A stretch of 64,000 nt of DNA from Arthrobacter silvisoli. Lineage in GTDB: Bacteria; Actinomycetota; Actinomycetes; Actinomycetales; Micrococcaceae. The notes under the pieces were generated by a model. It was not told where the DNA came from, did not search any database, and saw only the letters and a program-made list of their open reading frames with translations. Shown here in pieces: positions 25,379 to 34,410 of the stretch; position 1 is the stretch's first letter; the number at the start of each line of letters is the position of its first letter. The DNA lies in assembly GCF_003369445.1 (NCBI RefSeq), contig NZ_QRCU01000003.1:1-64000 (forward strand), written 5' to 3'. The position numbers and the translations under genes are program-made.

Positions 25379-26059
25379 GTGGAAGATCCGACAACACTCG
25401 CCCTCAACATGACCTTTTTCGGGACCCTTGGTTTGGCCTTCCTGATGTTCCTGGGCCTGGCCCTGTGCATGATGGTCACCCTCGTGCTCGCGGGGCTCGC
25501 GCGGCTCCTGTCGGTCATCATGCTCGCAATGGTGGGGATCTTCCCGAAGAACGACGCCGGCCCGGTGGTCCGTCTCCCGCACGGCCACGCGGACTCCGGG
25601 GAGACCTTGGAACCGACCGCCCCTGCGGAAGCGGCGACGGCGGACGATGACGCCGCATCCGCCGTCGGCGACGCTGAGGCAGCCTCAGGAGCGGCGGCAG
25701 CCGCCGCGCCCGCCGGGTCCGCCGGCCGCAGGATCCCGTGGAAGAAGCTGTTCACGCCGAAGGAATGGCCCACACCGGGCCAGCTCAGGACCAGGATCGC
25801 GGAAGGAACTGCCGCCGCCGTCGAAAACCAGGCGAAGCACCACCCGCTGCTGCTCGCCGTGACGCCCGAACCGCCGGTCCTCAACGCCGAGTGGGCCGCC
25901 GCCGTCGCGGAAGCCGACGCCCGCGAGGAAGCACGCGAAAAGGCCCGGGAGGAAGCACGCGAAAAGGCTCACCTGGAGCCGCGCGAAGAAGCACCTCCGG
26001 GGACCCGCAACGGAGCCCGCACGAAGTCCCCCGAAAAGTCGTCGGCCGGCTCCCGTTAA
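25379..26059 (+). CDS. Membrane protein with a charged coiled-coil tail, unknown function
   Basis: The 226-residue protein has two closely spaced hydrophobic segments in residues 8-58 (TFFGTLGLAFLMFLGLALCM and AGLARLLSVIMLAMVGIF), then an Ala-rich acidic linker and a soluble region. It ends in a Glu/Ala/Arg repeat (AREEAREKAREEAREKA) likely to form a helix. The GTG start has a GGGGAGG site 5 bases away. I do not recognise a family. The two-helix head resembles the protein at 21616. A palindromic repeat follows the stop. Confidence 0.7.
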   Translation: MEDPTTLALNMTFFGTLGLAFLMFLGLALCMMVTLVLAGLARLLSVIMLAMVGIFPKNDAGPVVRLPHGHADSGETLEPTAPAEAATADDDAASAVGDAEAASGAAAAAAPAGSAGRRIPWKKLFTPKEWPTPGQLRTRIAEGTAAAVENQAKHHPLLLAVTPEPPVLNAEWAAAVAEADAREEAREKAREEAREKAHLEPREEAPPGTRNGARTKSPEKSSAGSR

Positions 26060-26069
26060 CGCGTCACGC

Positions 26070-26132
26070 CAACGCGGGGTCACTTACGGCCCATGTTGGC
26101 GCCCAACACCGGCCGTAAGTGACCCCGCGTTG
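26070..26132. repeat. Palindromic repeat of the AACGCGGGGTCA family, copy 3
   Basis: CAACGCGGGGTCACTTACGG pairs almost perfectly with its inverted partner ending at 26132 (CCGTAAGTGACCCCGCGTTG, a full 20-bp arm). It lies between the convergent membrane-protein and flavin-reductase genes. The arms in this copy are the longest and cleanest of the four. Confidence 0.88.
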
Positions 26133-26156
26133 GAAAGCGCGCAGCCTGGGAAGGCG

Positions 26157-26654
26157 TCACGCCGCTTCGGTCAGGCGCCGGAAAGACGCGCCGTGGTAGA
26201 TCAAGGGTCGGGCGTCGTCGTTGATCTCGGTGGCCTTGACTTCGAGCACCACGATCGCGTGGTCACCGGCCGGGGTCTCGGACACGATCTCGCACTCCAG
26301 GGCCAGCACCGCCCCGTCGATGGTGACCGCGCCGCCGTCGCTGGTTGAGGTGGCAACCCCGGCGAAACGCCCGCCCTTGCGGGAGGACAGCTGCAGGCAC
26401 ACGGCTTCCTGGCCCTCGGCAAGCACTGAGACGCCAAGGCGAGGCGCCCTGCGAAGCTTCGGCCAGGTGGTGGAGGAGTTCTGCACGGCGAACATCACCA
26501 ACGGCGGCTCCAGGGAAACACCCACGGTGAAGCTCGAGGCCACCAGCACCTCGGGGGCGAAACCGACCATGGCACTGAACGCGGCCACCCCGGACGGGAA
26601 TTGCGCAAACGCCTGCTTGATCGAAGCTGTTCCGTCCGCTGTCGCCTGGGTCAT
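26157..26654 (-). CDS. Flavin reductase family protein (FMN-binding split barrel)
   Basis: The 165-residue protein matches the HpaC/flavin-reductase family: FAQFPSGVAAFSAMV at the N-terminus, VASSFTVGVSLEPPLVMFAV for flavin binding, then FAGVATSTSDGGAVTIDGAV and AGDHAIVVLEV. It reduces free FMN or FAD with NAD(P)H, often for a partner monooxygenase; no such partner is adjacent. ATG 26654 is preferred for its GAGAGGA site. A TTG start at 26696 would add 14 residues. Confidence 0.9.
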   Translation of the reverse strand: MTQATADGTASIKQAFAQFPSGVAAFSAMVGFAPEVLVASSFTVGVSLEPPLVMFAVQNSSTTWPKLRRAPRLGVSVLAEGQEAVCLQLSSRKGGRFAGVATSTSDGGAVTIDGAVLALECEIVSETPAGDHAIVVLEVKATEINDDARPLIYHGASFRRLTEAA

Positions 26655-26912
26655 GCCGTTCGTCCTCTCTCCGTATTCCTGCGCCTTCCTTTCCAACTAA
26701 TTCACTGGATCCGGCAGAGGGCAATATTTGTGTAATTGCGTGTCCGCGCGCCCATTCACGCTTCGTCATGATGCCGTTTTCGTTACTTCGGAATACGAAA
26801 AGCTAAGAACTCCTACGCTTTTCGGGCGATGTTCCTCGCAAATGAGTAGCCTCGTGTCAATCGATTGTCCACTCCTGGTTCACCGCGACCATCTCCATGA
26901 AGGGAGCCGTAG

Positions 26913-27947
26913 ATGAGCCTCAGCGAGCTTCGAACGCTGGGACGCACAGGCGTCCCGATCAGCGCACTGACCCTGGGCACCCTCAACTTCGGCACGGGAT
27001 CGGCCCCCACCGGGCCGGACGACAGCATCCGGATCATCCGCACCGCCCTCGACGCCGGAATCACCAGCGTGGACACCGCGGACATCTACTCTCAGGGCGA
27101 AGCGGAGGCCATCGTTGGCCGCGCGCTGCTGGGCCGCCGGGACGACGTTTTCCTGTCCACGAAATTCCACGGCCAAATGGGCTCGAACCCGGCACATTCG
27201 GGGAATTCCCGGCGCTGGATCATGAAAGCCGTGGAGGCCAGCCTTAACCGCCTGCAGACGGACAGGATCGACCTCTACCAGGCGCACCGGCCGGACTACA
27301 ACACCGATGTCCTGGAAACCATCACGGCCCTGAACGACCTCATCCGGCAGGGCAAGATCCTCTACTACGGCACCTCCGTCTTCACGCCAGCCCAGCTGGT
27401 GGAGGCGCAGTGGATCGCCAACACCAACCACCTCATCCCGCCCGTGGTGGACCAGGTTCCGTACTCGCTGCTGGTCCGCGCCAACGAGCGCGACGTCTTT
27501 GCCATCACCCAGCAGTACAACCTCGGGGTGCTCAGCTACGGACCGCTCGACGGCGGCTGGCTGTCCGGCCGCTACCGGCTCGGGGCCCGCCAGCCGGCCA
27601 GTTCGCGGGCCGACGCCCTGCCCGGCCGCTTCGACGTCACCGCGCCGTTCAACCAGCACAAGCTCCATGCCGCCGACGCCCTGGCCCGCCTGGCCGAACA
27701 GCACGGGCTCAGCCTCATCCAGTTGGCCGTGGCCTTCGCCCTGAACCACCCCTCGGTGAGCAGCGTGATCATCGGCCCGCGCACCGAGGAGCACCTGACC
27801 GACTACATCAAGGCAGCGGACACGACTCTCAGCGACACCCTGCTGGACGCGATCGACGACATCGTGGCGCCCGGCACCAACTTCCTGGAGCGCGACGCCG
27901 GCACCGTGGTTCCGCACCTGGTGTACGCCGAACTGCGCCGCCGCTAG
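26913..27947 (+). CDS. Aldo/keto reductase
   Basis: The 344-residue TIM-barrel NADPH oxidoreductase has the catalytic tetrad in SVDTADIYSQGEAE (Asp, Tyr), STKFHGQ (Lys) and LYQAHRPD (His), with the phosphate-binding end VIIGPRTEEHLTDYI. It resembles the YdhF/AKR11-12 type. The substrate is unknown. It has a GAAGGGAG site before ATG 26913, stands alone, and is divergent from the flavin reductase across 258 bases that show no clear operator. Confidence 0.9.
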   Translation: MSLSELRTLGRTGVPISALTLGTLNFGTGSAPTGPDDSIRIIRTALDAGITSVDTADIYSQGEAEAIVGRALLGRRDDVFLSTKFHGQMGSNPAHSGNSRRWIMKAVEASLNRLQTDRIDLYQAHRPDYNTDVLETITALNDLIRQGKILYYGTSVFTPAQLVEAQWIANTNHLIPPVVDQVPYSLLVRANERDVFAITQQYNLGVLSYGPLDGGWLSGRYRLGARQPASSRADALPGRFDVTAPFNQHKLHAADALARLAEQHGLSLIQLAVAFALNHPSVSSVIIGPRTEEHLTDYIKAADTTLSDTLLDAIDDIVAPGTNFLERDAGTVVPHLVYAELRRR

Positions 27948-28053
27948 GCCGTGCCGTCCGTTCCGGCAGGCAAACTGGGGCCACGCCGCCAGGGTTCCCT
28001 GGCCGAGCGCAGCGCGGTCAGGGTGGCGGTAGGGGCTAGACTCGTTCGCAGCC

Positions 28054-28431
28054 ATGAACAGCCTGCCGACCTCCTCCACCCGCATCGATGCGTGGCTGTG
28101 GGCGATCCGCGCCTACAAGACCCGCTCGGCGGCCACCGCCGCCTGCCGCGCCGGGCACGTGCGGATCAACGGGAACCCGGTCAAGGCCTCGCAGACGGTG
28201 ATCATCGGGGACACCGTTCGCGTCCGGCAGCCCGGCTTCGAGCGCATCCTGGAAGTGCGGCAGCTGATCGCGAAGCGCGTGGGTGCCGAGGCGGCCTCCC
28301 ACTGCTTCACCGACCACACGCCCGAGCGGCCTGCGCCCGCGGCGCTCGGCCTGCCCCAGCGCGACCGGGGCGCCGGCCGGCCCACCAAGAAGGACCGGCG
28401 CGACATGGAAAAGCTGCGCAGCGGCCGCTAG
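28054..28431 (+). CDS. S4-domain RNA-binding protein, Hsp15-like
   Basis: The 125-residue protein has an S4 domain at residues 9-65 (RIDAWLWAIRAYKTRSAATA, GHVRINGNPVKASQTVIIGD) and a basic C-terminal tail (GRPTKKDRRDMEKLRSGR). This is the HslR/Hsp15 layout; Hsp15 binds stalled 50S subunits carrying nascent chains. A TAGACT -10 box (28037-28042) lies 11 bases before the ATG. The stop overlaps the stop of the convergent gene by three bases in a shared CTAG. Confidence 0.88.
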   Translation: MNSLPTSSTRIDAWLWAIRAYKTRSAATAACRAGHVRINGNPVKASQTVIIGDTVRVRQPGFERILEVRQLIAKRVGAEAASHCFTDHTPERPAPAALGLPQRDRGAGRPTKKDRRDMEKLRSGR

Positions 28432-29411
28432 CCGGACTTCCCCCGCAGGACCACGACGTCGAAGTTCCCCGGTGCCGGGACACCGAACTTGGCGTTCACC
28501 ACGGCGAGCTTCCCGCCGAAGTTGGCGGCCGTCGTCGGGATCTGGAACAGCGGGCTGGTGATGACATCCTTCACGACACCGGACGACAGGTCCGCGGACA
28601 GCTTGACCCTGCTGATCTGGTTGCTGAAGTTCTGCACGGCCCAGAGCGCGTGGCCGCGGACCAGGATGCCGTCCACGTTCGGGACGCTGACGCCCGATAC
28701 CGCCGCACTGGCGCCGGTCTCCGGGTTGACCGTGTACAGGGCCGCGTTGCCCGAGTGCGCCACGATCAGGGTCCGTCCGCCGTCCGCTGCCGCGATTCCG
28801 TTGAGGTTGAACTGGGCGGAGGTGTCCGACGCCGGTCCGCTGAGCGGGAGCGTCCGGACGGCCCCGAGGCTGCCGTCGGCGCCCACCGGGACGAAGTAGA
28901 GCTCGGCGACGTTCGAATTGGTGAACCATGCGCCTTCGCGGGTGAGGACGACGTCGTTGATGAAGGACGGCTGCTTGCCGGTCAGCTGGATCGTGGCCTT
29001 GGCGGTGGCCGTTCTGGTGTCATAGATGTAGGCCGTGCCGGCGGGACCGCCCGCGACGAAGAGCAGGTCGTGGCGGCGGTCGAACTTCATGCCGACAGCC
29101 ACGCGTCCGGCGGGGGCGTCGATGAAGAGTCCGGCTGTGCCTTGGCGGATGTCGCCGCGGAAGATATCCCCGGTGGCGAGGTCGCCGGCGTAGAACACAG
29201 TGCCCTTGCCCGCGGCGATGCCTTCGGCGCCGCCGGCTCCGGGAAGCACGATGGACTTGGCTGCCTGGGTTTTATGCGGGGCCGGCGCTTTTGCCGAAGC
29301 AATGGGGCCGGGAAGGAAAAGGAGGCCTGCTACGGCCAGCAGGGCGACGGCGGCACGACGGAATGCTCTTGACGTTTTGCGGACGTTTCCACGCCGGATG
29401 TTTTCACGCAT
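28428..29411 (-). CDS. Secreted beta-propeller protein (SMP-30/NHL-like)
   Basis: The 327-residue protein has an Arg-rich signal peptide (RRAAVALLAVAGLLFLPGPI) and a body of short repeated strands typical of a six-bladed propeller (GGAEGIAAGKGTVFYAGDLA, FDRRHDLLFVAGGPAGTAYI, FNLNGIAAADGGRTLIVAHS). Relatives are often labelled SMP-30/gluconolactonase-like, but no metal ligands are clear. ATG 29411 follows AGGGAG; the open frame upstream is not signal-like. Its role outside the cell is unknown. Confidence 0.8.
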   Translation of the reverse strand: MRENIRRGNVRKTSRAFRRAAVALLAVAGLLFLPGPIASAKAPAPHKTQAAKSIVLPGAGGAEGIAAGKGTVFYAGDLATGDIFRGDIRQGTAGLFIDAPAGRVAVGMKFDRRHDLLFVAGGPAGTAYIYDTRTATAKATIQLTGKQPSFINDVVLTREGAWFTNSNVAELYFVPVGADGSLGAVRTLPLSGPASDTSAQFNLNGIAAADGGRTLIVAHSGNAALYTVNPETGASAAVSGVSVPNVDGILVRGHALWAVQNFSNQISRVKLSADLSSGVVKDVITSPLFQIPTTAANFGGKLAVVNAKFGVPAPGNFDVVVLRGKSG

Positions 29412-29539
29412 GGGGATGCTCCCTGGGTTATTCCGTGGGACCCCGCCCCCGCTGCGGGTGTTCCGCACGATGGTAACTGCCAGTCTAGGGACCACCGGCT
29501 GGGGCCGCCAGAGTCCGCGTGGGCCGTTGCCGGTTGTCC

Positions 29540-31501
29540 CTAGAAAATTGCCGTCATGTTCTGCCAACCGCCGCCTACCTGGACCCGCGGGAACCAGGTG
29601 CCGTTGCCCTTGCCCGGGTACAGCCAGAGCGCCCCGGACGGGTCCCGGGCCAGGACATCCGCCGCACCGTCACCATTGAAATCACCGGGGCTGAACAACG
29701 CCGTCATGTTCTGCCAACCGCCGCCCACCTGGACCCGCGGGAACCAGGTGCCGTTGCCCTTGCCCGGGTACAGCCAGAGCGCCCCGGACGGGTCCCGGGC
29801 CAGCACATCCGCCGCACCGTCACCATTGAAATCACCCGGGCTGAACAACGCCGTCATGTACTGCCAACCGCCGCCCACCTGAACACGCGGGAACCACAGC
29901 CCCCGCCCGTTGCCCGGGTACAGCCAGAGCGCCCCGGACGGGTCCCGGGCCAACACATCCGCCGCACCGTCACCATTGAAATCACCGGGGCTCAACAACG
30001 CCGTCATGTACTGCCAACCGCCGCCCACCTGGACGCGCGGAAACCAGGTGCCGCTGCCCTTGCCCGGGTACAGCCACAGCGCCCCGCCGGCGTCGCGGGC
30101 CAACACATCGCCCGTGCCGTCACCGTTGAAATCACCCGGGCTCAACAACGCCGTCATGTACTGCCAGCCGCCGCCCACCTGGACCCGCGGAAACCAGGTG
30201 CCGTTGCCCTTGCCCGCATACAGCCACAGCGCACCCGCAGCGTCCCGGGCCAACACATCGCCCGTGCCGTCACCGTTGAAGTCGGTCATGTAGCTCGTGG
30301 CTCCATGGCCGAAGGCGTTCGGGATGGCGCCTGCCTTGAGCTGGAGCACGTTCAGTGCTGCCGCGTTGACCACCGCGTCGAAGGCTGTGCTCGACTGGGC
30401 GCGGCTGAGCACCGCGCGGTACATGGCGGGAATGCTGGCCGGGTTGGCGCACAGCAGCATGGTGCCGCCGGCACTGAAGAAGTTCACGGCGCGTTCGGCC
30501 AGGGACCACGGTGCCAGCTGCGCGGCGTTGCACAGGTCGTCGGAAAGGATCACGCCGTTGAAGCCGAGGCTCGCACGCAGCATGGTCTTCATGATGATGC
30601 CGGAGAACGGGCCGATGTGGGCGGGATCGATCTTGTCGTAGTAGGCGCTGGAAACCATGACGATGCCGGTGCCCGCGTTCACTGCGTCCCGGAAGGGTTG
30701 CAGGTACGGGTCCGTAACCGTGGTGACTGTGTCATGGACGTTGGTGCTGGTGTCCGTGTTGGCCGTGACCCGCCCCAGCCCGGGAAAGTGCTTGACGGCG
30801 GTGACCAGTCCTGCCTGCCTCATCCCTGCGGCAAAGGCCAAGCCGTGGCTGGAGACGGTGGCGGGCGTGTAGCCGTATTCGCGTTCGTAGTAGCCGATGG
30901 GGGCGTTCAATGGGGCAAAAGCTGCACTGGGCACCGTGTCCAGCACGGGGGCCAGGTTCAGGTTCAAGCCGGCAGCGGCAAGTTGTCCGCCCCAGGTCCG
31001 CGCGTAGCCCTGCAGCGTCGCGGGAGCGAGCGTGCCCTGGGACAGGGCCGTGGGGATAGTGGAGAAGCCGGGGCCGCTGAGGACCTGGACGTAGCCGCCT
31101 TCCTGGTCGGTTCCCACGAGCAGCCTGACATTTCCCGTCGTGGCGGCCGAGACGCCTTGTGTCATGCGCCGGACGACGGCGGCGGTTGCCGTGGTGCCTT
31201 CCGCGCTGCGGCCCGAGAGGTAGGCGTTGCCCACATGGTAGGAGGAAAGGTCGGACAGTGTGGCGGACGAGGCGCCTGTGGCGTTGGCGGCGACCATGAA
31301 CAACTGCCCAATCCGCTGTCCCATGGTCATCCGCCGCAATTGGGCCAAAGGGGACGGGGCGGCAACTGTGCTTGCCGCCGTCGTGCTTGCCAGTCCCCTT
31401 GCCGGTTCCGCGGCCGGAGGCGGCGACGCCACTCCAAAGGCCGCAAGCAAGGCAGCGGCGATTGTTGCGCAAAGAGCCAGCTTGGGAGGGGTTCGTCCCA
31501 T
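29540..31501 (-). CDS. Secreted GH3 glycosidase (NagZ/LpqI-like) with five C-terminal FG-GAP/VCBS repeats
   Basis: The 653-residue protein has a signal peptide, then a GH3 N-terminal domain (about 55-390). The actinobacterial NagZ/LpqI motif KHFPGLG is at 237-243, and the likely nucleophile aspartate is in VILSDDL near 321. It probably removes N-acetylglucosamine from muropeptides or other beta-GlcNAc chains outside the cell. From about residue 406 come five 50-residue repeats beginning DFNGDG, the calcium-binding FG-GAP/VCBS type, likely a propeller-like binding module. The repeats are almost identical in DNA, so they are recent duplications or are being homogenised. The last repeat ends the protein. 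Confidence 0.88.
   Translation of the reverse strand: MGRTPPKLALCATIAAALLAAFGVASPPPAAEPARGLASTTAASTVAAPSPLAQLRRMTMGQRIGQLFMVAANATGASSATLSDLSSYHVGNAYLSGRSAEGTTATAAVVRRMTQGVSAATTGNVRLLVGTDQEGGYVQVLSGPGFSTIPTALSQGTLAPATLQGYARTWGGQLAAAGLNLNLAPVLDTVPSAAFAPLNAPIGYYEREYGYTPATVSSHGLAFAAGMRQAGLVTAVKHFPGLGRVTANTDTSTNVHDTVTTVTDPYLQPFRDAVNAGTGIVMVSSAYYDKIDPAHIGPFSGIIMKTMLRASLGFNGVILSDDLCNAAQLAPWSLAERAVNFFSAGGTMLLCANPASIPAMYRAVLSRAQSSTAFDAVVNAAALNVLQLKAGAIPNAFGHGATSYMTDFNGDGTGDVLARDAAGALWLYAGKGNGTWFPRVQVGGGWQYMTALLSPGDFNGDGTGDVLARDAGGALWLYPGKGSGTWFPRVQVGGGWQYMTALLSPGDFNGDGAADVLARDPSGALWLYPGNGRGLWFPRVQVGGGWQYMTALFSPGDFNGDGAADVLARDPSGALWLYPGKGNGTWFPRVQVGGGWQNMTALFSPGDFNGDGAADVLARDPSGALWLYPGKGNGTWFPRVQVGGGWQNMTAIF
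29541..30290 (-). repeat. Five tandem 150-bp coding repeats
   Basis: Units begin near 29551, 29701, 29851, 30001 and 30151, exactly 150 bases apart, marked by CCGTCATGTNCTGCCA. Neighbouring copies differ at few positions, many of them silent. Such an array can gain or lose whole 50-residue units by recombination and may confuse short-read assembly. Confidence 0.95.
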
Positions 31502-31690
31502 GGGTCACGCGGCTTTGGATGGTTCCTGTCCTTGCCGTCCAGCCTACGACGGCGCCGTTGAAGCCGAAAGAGCAGCGCGGAGTCCACGCCCGGCCGTTCG
31601 GAAAATTTATCGGCGACGACACGCGGGTGCGGCGCGTAAAGTGTCAGGAGACGGACGATTTCTGGGGGCTGGGCTGCCGAAGGAGAGAAC

Positions 31691-32308
31691 GTGGACATTG
31701 ACTGGGACAGCAAACGCGCCCTGCTCCGCGAACCGAATATTGCCGCTGTGACGCAACTCTGCGAGGAACTGATGGCCCGGAAACCCGGCTCCCTGGTCCC
31801 CTATATAGACCCCGTGCACGACGAGGACGAGTGCCGGATCGTCAGCCTCCAGGTGAGCCCCGGCCGCGGGACGGTGTCCGGGTTCGTATCGTTCTTCAAC
31901 GACGACGATTCAGCGCGCCGTACCCAGGAAATCTACACCGGGGCGGAGCTCGACCCGCGCTACGTCATGCCGTGGCACAGCTACCCCTGGGTCCGCGACG
32001 CCGGCCTGCCGCCGTCGCTGAGCGCGCAGGAAAAGCTGGACGGGCTCAAGCCGTTCCGGCAGTTCCTGAAGATCAACCGCAGGGTCTCCGCCGTCGTCGC
32101 GCACGGGGCAGAAGCGGCGTCCTTCCTGACGCTGTTCGAGAAGACCTACCACTCAGCGCTCAGGGAGCACGGCATCAAGGTCTACAAGGCCAGCGCACTG
32201 GGCGGGCGGGCGTTTGCCCTGTCCGAGGCCAAGCAGCAGGAACTGCTGGAGAAGACCATCGAGACGTACCGCGACGCGATGCAGCGGGCAGGCATCCAGC
32301 ACCTTTAG
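31691..32308 (+). CDS. Uracil-DNA-glycosylase-superfamily-like protein
   Basis: The 205-residue protein resembles actinobacterial proteins of the uracil-DNA glycosylase superfamily: a strand-loop SLQVSPGRGTVSGFVSFFND in the place of motif A, VMPWHSYPWVRDAGLPPSLS, and VVAHGAEA. The usual motif A (GxDP or GEAPG) is not kept, so base-excision activity is doubtful. The GTG start has an excellent AGGAGAG site. It stands alone. The superfamily call is moderate. Confidence 0.55.
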   Translation: MDIDWDSKRALLREPNIAAVTQLCEELMARKPGSLVPYIDPVHDEDECRIVSLQVSPGRGTVSGFVSFFNDDDSARRTQEIYTGAELDPRYVMPWHSYPWVRDAGLPPSLSAQEKLDGLKPFRQFLKINRRVSAVVAHGAEAASFLTLFEKTYHSALREHGIKVYKASALGGRAFALSEAKQQELLEKTIETYRDAMQRAGIQHL

Positions 32309-32341
32309 GCTCTCCCGGCCTGATCGCTGCTGCCGGTGTGG

Positions 32342-32833
32342 CTAGGCGAACCAGGTGTCCGGCGGGCCCATGAACAGCAGGAAGCTGAACACGGCGGCCA
32401 CGCCGGCGAGGGTGAGCCCGAGCGCCAGCCACGGCCTGCGCAGCACCCAGGCCTGCACCGACTCCAGTGCGCCCTTCGGCGCCTCGCCGCCCTCTGCAAG
32501 CCGCCAACCGCCGTCGAGCAATCCGCTGCGGTCCAAGCGCTTTTCGACCGGAACGGTCGCGTACGGGACCACCGCGGAGGCGATCGCCAGCAGGCCGGTT
32601 CCGGCGCTCCATTTCTGGTTGATCCAGGTGAAGGCGGCAACGGCTGCGTAGCAGAGGAAGACGAAACCGTGGATGCCGCCGCCGATCTGCACGCCCAGTT
32701 CCGTGGTTCCGGTGACGTACTTCAGGACCAGACCGATCAGCAGCAATGTCCAGGTGACGGCCTCGGCGAAGGCAAGGGTTCGGAACAGGGTGCGCGGAGA
32801 CATGGAGGTCCTCGGGTCGGCGTCGGGGGTCAT
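32342..32833 (-). CDS. DUF3817 membrane protein
   Basis: A 163-residue protein with four hydrophobic segments: LFRTLAFAEAVTWTLLLIGL, VQIGGGIHGFVFLCYAAVAA, TGLLAIASAVVPYATVPVEK and LALGLTLAGVAAVFSFLLF. The GGGIHGFVF motif marks the DUF3817 family. Function is unknown. Starts at 32839 (GTG), 32833 (ATG) and 32803 (ATG, with GAGG 6 bases upstream) are all possible, and the last may be the true one. It is convergent with the glycosylase-like gene. Confidence 0.85.
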   Translation of the reverse strand: MTPDADPRTSMSPRTLFRTLAFAEAVTWTLLLIGLVLKYVTGTTELGVQIGGGIHGFVFLCYAAVAAFTWINQKWSAGTGLLAIASAVVPYATVPVEKRLDRSGLLDGGWRLAEGGEAPKGALESVQAWVLRRPWLALGLTLAGVAAVFSFLLFMGPPDTWFA

Positions 32834-32884
32834 CTCCACGGTACCCGGTGGCCCTGGGCGCTGGCTCCAGCCCTGGCTCCAGTC

Positions 32885-33592
32885 CTAGCTCCAGGGCAGG
32901 ATGCGGTCCGCCCGATGGCCGTCGGCCTGGATCAGCCGGGCGTTGGTTTCGTCGCTGCCCTTGGCCCAGGCTTCGGCGGCAGCGGGTTCCTTGCCGAACT
33001 CGACGTGCCGGCGGATCAGGCGGTCAAGTCTGAGGTCCGCCGGGAGTTCGAGGTACCAAACGGCGTCGAGCTGTGCGCGGACCTTCTGCCAGGCGGGATC
33101 CGGGTTCAGGAGGTAGTTGCCTTCGGTGATGACCAGCGGGACCCGGGCCGGGACGGCGATCGACGCGGCGATGGGTTCTTCGATCTCCCGTGTGTAGAGC
33201 GGGGCGTAGACAATGTCCTCGTCGCGCGTCTTGAGCCGCTGCAGCAGGGAGAAGTAGCCGCCGACGTCGAAGGTGTCGATGGCGCCCTTGCGTTGTTTTA
33301 GTTCGGTGCCGGCGATGACCGCCTCGCCCAGGTGGAAGCCGTCCATGGGGACCACGACGCTGGTTTCCGGCCCGAAATGCCGGGCGAGGCACGCGGCAAA
33401 GGTGGATTTCCCGACGCCGGGCGGGCCCGTGATGCCGAGGATGACCCTTGTGTTGGCCTCGAGTTGACGTCGGAGGTCTTTGAGCGCGGCGGCGATCGCG
33501 GGGTGGGCGAAGGCTGCTGCTTCGCTTGTTGCGCTCGCCCCGCTTGTTGCGCTTGCCTCGCTTGTCCCGGGGGCGTTGGTTTCGGTGGGCAT
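32885..33592 (-). CDS. P-loop nucleoside/sugar kinase family protein (uridine-kinase-like)
   Basis: The 235-residue protein has Walker A GPPGVGKST (56-64), the PMDGFHL substrate motif, VPLVITEGNYLL and LRLDRLIRRHVEFGK. This matches the uridine-kinase/pantothenate-kinase-like group that includes fructokinase FrcK. The substrate is not determined. The first 27 residues are a Ser/Ala/Thr-rich tract (EASATSGASATSEA) encoded by a short DNA repeat, absent from most relatives. The ATG at 33592 is preferred over a GTG at 33595. Confidence 0.85.
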   Translation of the reverse strand: MPTETNAPGTSEASATSGASATSEAAAFAHPAIAAALKDLRRQLEANTRVILGITGPPGVGKSTFAACLARHFGPETSVVVPMDGFHLGEAVIAGTELKQRKGAIDTFDVGGYFSLLQRLKTRDEDIVYAPLYTREIEEPIAASIAVPARVPLVITEGNYLLNPDPAWQKVRAQLDAVWYLELPADLRLDRLIRRHVEFGKEPAAAEAWAKGSDETNARLIQADGHRADRILPWS

Positions 33593-33751
33593 CACGGTTC
33601 AGGGTAGCGCTCCTTGGCACGCCACCAGAGTCGCGCCGGATTTCGCGCGATCATTCGCCATATCGGACTGCCGGGGCCAGTCATTCCAGGGCAGGGTGGC
33701 CGCATGCGCCGAATGATGCCGCGGAATCCGCCGCACTGGAGCAGAAAGACC

Positions 33752-34339
33752 TTAACCGCCCCTAGGCCCATCCAGCGCCCACTCGTTCCTGATGCGCGAG
33801 GCCCCGAACTCCAGCACCAACGGCTCGATCTCGATGGGCCTTCGGTACCTGCTCTTCGGCCGGCCCACGGCAACGTGGGGTATCCAGCGCGGAGACCTGT
33901 AGCCCAGCGCCGGGGAGCTGAGGATGAAGTCGTCGATATTGTCCACGGCGAGGCCGTCCAAGAGGCCGTGCAACGCCACCACCAGGGAAAGCTGGAAGTC
34001 CCGCACCGGCTGCGGAACCTCGACTTCCAGGCCGGACACACTGCCTCCGCCCAGAACAACCAGGCGGCGTGCACAGGCCGCGAATCCCTCGAGGACGGGC
34101 AGGCCGCGCAGCCACGCTGCAGTGCGTTCGAGTGCGACGTCTGCGCCCGTAAACCCCTTGGTCCAGGCGGCCACGTCCGCTGCGAGGTCTTCCAGGATTC
34201 CCACGTGCAGCAAGGTCATGTGCAGCCCACGGGGCCGGCGCAGCGCATCAACGTGGCTGCCCAGCCCCTCAAAGTCGGCCGGCCCCTCGCCCAGCTTGAG
34301 CAACGGGACCTCGATGGTGATGCGCGGCGGCGCCTGCAT
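33752..34339 (-). CDS. 2H-phosphoesterase-like protein (2'-5' RNA ligase-like)
   Basis: The 195-residue protein has two His motifs about 110 residues apart, LHMTLLHVG and IPHVAVGRP. They match the HxT/HxV pair of the 2H phosphoesterase superfamily (2'-5' RNA ligase/cyclic phosphodiesterase-like), although the second is HVA rather than HxT. ATG 34339 has a GGGGAGG site. The target, an RNA or nucleotide with a 2',3'-cyclic or 2'-5' phosphate, is only inferred. No RNA-repair partner is adjacent. Confidence 0.55.
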   Translation of the reverse strand: MQAPPRITIEVPLLKLGEGPADFEGLGSHVDALRRPRGLHMTLLHVGILEDLAADVAAWTKGFTGADVALERTAAWLRGLPVLEGFAACARRLVVLGGGSVSGLEVEVPQPVRDFQLSLVVALHGLLDGLAVDNIDDFILSSPALGYRSPRWIPHVAVGRPKSRYRRPIEIEPLVLEFGASRIRNEWALDGPRGG

Positions 34340-34410
34340 CTGGACCTCCCCGCCCGCGGGCCGGCATTTCACCGGCCATCCCATCTCGATTATGCGCCGG
34401 GAACCGGAAC

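Noticed and set aside
29541-30290. Regular repeats that could be mistaken for a CRISPR array
   Set aside because: The 150-bp units are continuous coding repeats with no unique spacers and encode FG-GAP/VCBS motifs of the GH3 protein.
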